Assembly (NCBI GenBank): GCA_013694645.1
Contig: JACDBZ010000187.1
Span: 1 to 15,823, forward strand
Length of the DNA stretch: 15,823 nt
Direction of reading: 5' to 3'
DNA from: Chloroflexota bacterium
Lineage (GTDB): Bacteria > Chloroflexota > Limnocylindria > QHBO01
The notes beneath the pieces were generated by a model. It was given only the letters and a program-made list of their open reading frames with translations. It had not been told where the DNA came from and did not search any database. The stretch's first letter is position 1. Each line of letters starts with the position of its first letter. Below are positions 12,900 through 15,823 of the stretch, piece by piece. The position numbers were made by a program, and so were the translations under genes.

Positions 12900-13799
12900 A
12901 TGCTGCGAACTCGGGTCATGAGCGCCATGGTGCTCGCCCCGATCATCCTGGGCATCGTGCTGCTGGGTGAGCCATGGCTGTCGGTGCTGGTCGGGGTCGC
13001 CGCGTTTCTCGCCCTTGTCGAGCTCGTCGGCCTGCTCGACGCCGCGGGCCACCAGCCACCCCAGGTGCTGACGATCGTCAGCGGCATGGCGCTGGTCGCC
13101 GCGGGCTTGATCACGACGAATGGCGTGGGCGTCGGTGGCGTCGGTGCCACGCTGATGGTCGCCCTCGACCCGCCCGGCCTCGTGACGGCAACGCTGATTG
13201 CCGCGGTGCTGCTCTTTGCCGTGGTCGGATTCACACGGGCAGACCCGCGGGCCGGCTTCATGACCTGGGCGATGACCTCGTTCGGGGTGGCGTACGTCGG
13301 CCTGCTGCTCCCGACCATCGTGCTCGTGGCGCACCTCGCGCCTTCCGGTGGATCGTCGAGCACACCCGTCGGGGTTTTTGGCATCGGGTCCGGAGCGGCA
13401 TGGGCGCTGCTGCTGGTGCTCGTGGTCTGGGGTTATGACACCGGCGCGTACCTTATCGGACGACGTCTCGGCCGGAGACGGCTGCTCGACCACATCAGCC
13501 CATCCAAGACCGTCGAGGGCCTCGCCGGCGGCCTCGTGCTGGCCACCCTCGGCGCGGGGATCGGAGCTGTCCTGGTCGGCCTCGAGCCGTGGCATCCGCT
13601 GATCATCGGCCCCGTCGTGGGACTCGCGGCCCAGGCCGGCGACATGGCCGAATCGATGCTGAAGCGGGCGGCCGACCGCAAGGAGTCCGGGTTCATCGTG
13701 CCCGGCCATGGAGGCATCCTGGACCGGATCGACTCGTTCCTGTTCGCCGCACCGGTCCTGGCCGGCTACGCTCTGCTGGCCGCCGGCCGAGTCGTATGA
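12900..13799 (+). CDS. cdsA: Phosphatidate cytidylyltransferase
   Basis: Makes CDP-diacylglycerol from phosphatidate and CTP in the inner membrane, the branch point of phospholipid synthesis. 299 residues, mostly hydrophobic, with roughly seven to eight membrane segments starting at residue 5. Seen: WGYDTGAYLIGRRLGRR, SPSKTVEG (200-207), and the diagnostic C-terminal signature GDMAES.LKR...KESGF.VPGHGGILDRIDS (247-279) with the conserved acidic residues. ATG 12900, GGAGG (12890-12894) upstream, one base after the uppS stop. A longer in-frame extension into uppS is a shadow. The stop overlaps the dxr ATG. Confidence 0.96.
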   Translation: MLRTRVMSAMVLAPIILGIVLLGEPWLSVLVGVAAFLALVELVGLLDAAGHQPPQVLTIVSGMALVAAGLITTNGVGVGGVGATLMVALDPPGLVTATLIAAVLLFAVVGFTRADPRAGFMTWAMTSFGVAYVGLLLPTIVLVAHLAPSGGSSSTPVGVFGIGSGAAWALLLVLVVWGYDTGAYLIGRRLGRRRLLDHISPSKTVEGLAGGLVLATLGAGIGAVLVGLEPWHPLIIGPVVGLAAQAGDMAESMLKRAADRKESGFIVPGHGGILDRIDSFLFAAPVLAGYALLAAGRVV

Positions 13800-14923
13800 C
13801 GGGCGTCGCTGTCCTCGGCTCGACCGGGTCGATCGGCCGGCAGGCACTCGAGGTCATCTCGGCGCTTCCGGAGCGTTTCAGCCTTCTCGCGCTGGCAAGC
13901 GGTCGTGGGGGCGATGCGATCGCCGAGCAACTGTCCGCCTGGCCATCCGCACGCTGGTGGTGCGCCGATACCCGGCAGCGGCAGCTGGCGCCCGACCGCT
14001 GGGCGGCTGACGGTCTCACCGAGCTCGCCACCCTCGACGGTGTCGAGCTCGTGGTCGTGGCCACCACCGGCATGGCGGCCCTGCCCGCGGTCCTTGCGAC
14101 CCTTCGATCGGGGCGCCGCGTGGCACTGGCGAACAAGGAGACCCTCATCACCGGTGGTCATCTGGTCACCGCGCTTCTCGACGAGCTGGGCGGCGACCCT
14201 CTTGAGCGGCTGCGCCCCATCGACAGTGAGCATTCGGCCATCTGGCAGTGTCTGATCGGCGAGTCTCTCGAGTCGGTGGCTGGCCTGGTGCTCACGGCCA
14301 GCGGTGGACCGTTCCGGGGCCGAGATCCGGGCACCTTGAGCGAGGTCACCGCGGAAGATGCCCTGGCGCATCCCACGTGGCGCATGGGCCCCAAGATCAC
14401 GATCGACTCGGCGACCCTGGTCAACAAGGCATTCGAGATCATCGAGGCCAAATGGCTGTATCGGCTCGCGTACTCTAAGATCGATGCCGTGATTCATCCG
14501 CAGAGCATCGTGCACTCGTTCGTCGAGTTCGCGGACGGCTCGTACAAGGCACAGCTCGGGCTCCCCGACATGCGCCTCCCGATCCAGTACGCCCTCACCT
14601 TTCCCGAGCGCCTCCCGTCACCGGCGCGACGACAGATGCCGGCGGAGTGGGGAAGCCTCGACTTCGAGCCGCTCGAGACCGGGACCTACCCCGCATATGA
14701 CGCCGTGCGTCGTGCCGCAAACGCCGGCGGCAATCGCGGGACGATCCTGAACGCGGCCGACGAGGTCGCCGTCGCGGCGTTTCTCAGCGGGCGCATCGGC
14801 TTCCTGGAGATTGCAACGACCATCGCCGGTGCGGTCGAGCGGTGGGGCGCGCCGGACGAGCCCGACATCGAGACCATCGCAGAGCTCGATGCCGAGATCC
14901 GCACAGCGCTCGGCGCAAGCTGA
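13796..14923 (+). CDS. dxr: 1-deoxy-D-xylulose 5-phosphate reductoisomerase
   Basis: Second step of the MEP isoprenoid route, making MEP with NADPH; feeds the UppS substrate pool. 375 residues, slightly short for the family. Seen: NADPH motif GSTGSIG (8-14), ALANKETLI (110-118), metal-binding PIDSEHSAIWQ with D143 and E145, TASGGPF (167-173), HPTWRMGPKITIDSATLVNKAFEIIEAKWL (192-221 in part) with E217 the likely third ligand, HPQSIVHS (234-241), PDMRLPIQYAL (257-267), GNRGTILNAADEVAVAAFL. The ATG overlaps the cdsA stop by 4 bases (ATGA). No clear Shine-Dalgarno, so translation is likely coupled. Confidence 0.97.
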   Translation: MTGVAVLGSTGSIGRQALEVISALPERFSLLALASGRGGDAIAEQLSAWPSARWWCADTRQRQLAPDRWAADGLTELATLDGVELVVVATTGMAALPAVLATLRSGRRVALANKETLITGGHLVTALLDELGGDPLERLRPIDSEHSAIWQCLIGESLESVAGLVLTASGGPFRGRDPGTLSEVTAEDALAHPTWRMGPKITIDSATLVNKAFEIIEAKWLYRLAYSKIDAVIHPQSIVHSFVEFADGSYKAQLGLPDMRLPIQYALTFPERLPSPARRQMPAEWGSLDFEPLETGTYPAYDAVRRAANAGGNRGTILNAADEVAVAAFLSGRIGFLEIATTIAGAVERWGAPDEPDIETIAELDAEIRTALGAS

Positions 14924-15823
14924 TGGAGGTCATTGGCACGATCGCCGCCTTCCTCGGCGTACTGATCGTCCTCGTGCTCGTCCACGAGCTCGGTCACTAC
15001 CTCGTGGCGAAGCGAGCCGGGATCACGGTCGAGGAATTCGGCATCGGCTTCCCACCCCGGATCACGTCGGTGACGTGGCGCGGGACACGCTACAGCCTGA
15101 ACTGGATTCCGCTCGGCGGCTTCGTGAAGATGCTCGGCGAGGACGGGGATGTCGAGCTGCGAAGGCTGCGTGAGCATGGCCTGACCGCCGAAGAGATCGA
15201 GCGCGCGATGGCCGGCGCCTTCAACCGCAAGCCGATCTGGATTCGCGTCACCGTCCTGCTTGCCGGCGTCGCCATGAACTTTCTGCTCGCCGCGGTCCTC
15301 TTCGCCGGAGCCCTGAGCCTGCCGACGCCCATCGGGCACGGCCCGCTCACGGTCATCAGCGTCCAGGAGAACAGCCCGGCCGACGGCGAGCTGGTGGAGG
15401 ACGACGTCATCGTGGCGGCGGATGGCCAACGATTCGAACGATCGTCCGAGCTCACGGAGTACGTCGCGGAGCGCGCCGGCTTCCTCGTCGAGCTGACGGT
15501 GGTGCGCGAGGGTGAGGAGATCGAGGTCTCCCTGATTCCACGTTCGGTGACCCGGGAGGATCGCGCGCGCGGCATGGGGCCGGTCGGCTTTGCCTACGAG
15601 CCCGAGCGGCTGGTCGAGGAGCCATCGACCGTCTCCGATCCCCTCGACGCGGTCGGACGTGGCACAGCAGCCGCGTGGACGCTGGCGATCCAGATTCCGG
15701 GCGGGCTGGCCGACGCAGTGGGAGGCCTGATCGGCCTCAATCCCGACGCCGGAGATGCCATGGGACCGATCGGCATTGCGCAGGAGACCGGGCGTGTGCT
15801 CGAGGCGCCGCTGGTCAGCCAGC
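14923..15823 (+). CDS. rseP: Site-2 intramembrane metalloprotease RseP (truncated by the window end)
   Basis: Zinc protease that cuts within membrane helices. The family processes anti-sigma factors and, in some bacteria, leftover signal peptides. 300 residues are visible. Seen: first helix with the active-site HELGH (21-25), VEEFGIGFPPR (36-46), NWIPLGGFVKMLGE (60-73), FNRKPIWIRVTVLLAGVAMNFLLA (100-123 in part) forming the second helix, one PDZ-like domain (about 135-207), a third hydrophobic segment (about 244-270), and GPIGIA (281-286). The expected third metal ligand (Leu-Asp-Gly motif) would lie beyond the window. The start ATG shares one base with the dxr stop (TGATG). One PDZ domain suggests the Gram-positive-like form rather than the two-PDZ E. 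coli type. Confidence 0.96.
   Translation, partial: MEVIGTIAAFLGVLIVLVLVHELGHYLVAKRAGITVEEFGIGFPPRITSVTWRGTRYSLNWIPLGGFVKMLGEDGDVELRRLREHGLTAEEIERAMAGAFNRKPIWIRVTVLLAGVAMNFLLAAVLFAGALSLPTPIGHGPLTVISVQENSPADGELVEDDVIVAADGQRFERSSELTEYVAERAGFLVELTVVREGEEIEVSLIPRSVTREDRARGMGPVGFAYEPERLVEEPSTVSDPLDAVGRGTAAAWTLAIQIPGGLADAVGGLIGLNPDAGDAMGPIGIAQETGRVLEAPLVSQ

Noticed and set aside
1..15823. Signs of a mobile element, CRISPR array, tRNA, rRNA or phage gene
   Set aside because: No integrase or transposase motifs, no regularly spaced repeats, no cloverleaf, and uniform high-GC coding throughout apart from the short trmD-rplS gap.

Overview
The window is a dense, almost entirely co-oriented stretch of bacterial housekeeping chromosome. 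The DNA is GC-rich and the codons are strongly biased to G/C in the third position. It carries two classic conserved blocks back to back: the SRP / ribosome-maturation block (ftsY, ffh, rpsP, khpA, rimM, trmD, rplS, rnhB, yraN) and the translation / envelope-precursor block (rpsB, tsf, pyrH, frr, uppS, cdsA, dxr, rseP). Nothing points to a plasmid, phage, transposon, CRISPR array or recently acquired island. The source is probably an uncultivated or environmental high-GC lineage. My best guess is Chloroflexota of the Limnocylindria/Ellin6529 type, suggested by a DUF3352-like protein in the ffh operon, a short-form EF-Ts, tailed ribosomal proteins and a partly actinobacterium-like gene order. 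This assignment is inference from protein style and synteny and is not secure.

Layout. 1-974: ftsY, open at its 5' side. 975-1064: a gap with a good sigma70-type promoter whose spacer contains a perfect hairpin. 1065-6082: ffh, a membrane-anchored DUF3352-like protein, rpsP, khpA, rimM, trmD and a 60-residue predicted lipoprotein, nearly all overlapping or separated by a few bases. 6083-6333: a regulatory gap with an extended -10 promoter and two hairpins. 6334-7838: rplS, rnhB, yraN. 7846-8946, minus strand: a secreted three-LysM lytic transglycosylase, the only reverse-strand gene, convergent with yraN and divergent from rpsB. 8947-9288: divergent control region. 9289-15823: rpsB, tsf, pyrH, frr, uppS, cdsA, dxr and rseP (cut by the window end), with gaps of 0-19 bases or short overlaps.

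How the genes work together. FtsY and Ffh are the two GTPases of co-translational membrane targeting. S16, L19, S2, RimM, TrmD, KhpA, EF-Ts and RRF build, tune and recycle the ribosome. PyrH supplies UDP. Dxr starts the MEP route to isoprenoids, UppS turns the isoprenoids into undecaprenyl diphosphate for cell-wall lipid carrier, CdsA makes CDP-diacylglycerol for phospholipids, and RseP is an intramembrane protease of envelope stress or signal-peptide clearance. The lytic transglycosylase acts on the wall those precursors build.

I did not find a clearly novel multi-gene system. The observations most worth a second look are small-scale. rpsP and rpsB share a near-identical translation-start block with a TTG start. 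The rplS and rpsB promoters share an extended -10 and are each followed at once by a strong 5' hairpin. Two uncharacterised envelope proteins (the internally duplicated DUF3352-like protein and the tiny lipoprotein) sit inside the ribosome-maturation operon. A hairpin spans the rpsB stop codon just before the tsf ribosome binding site.
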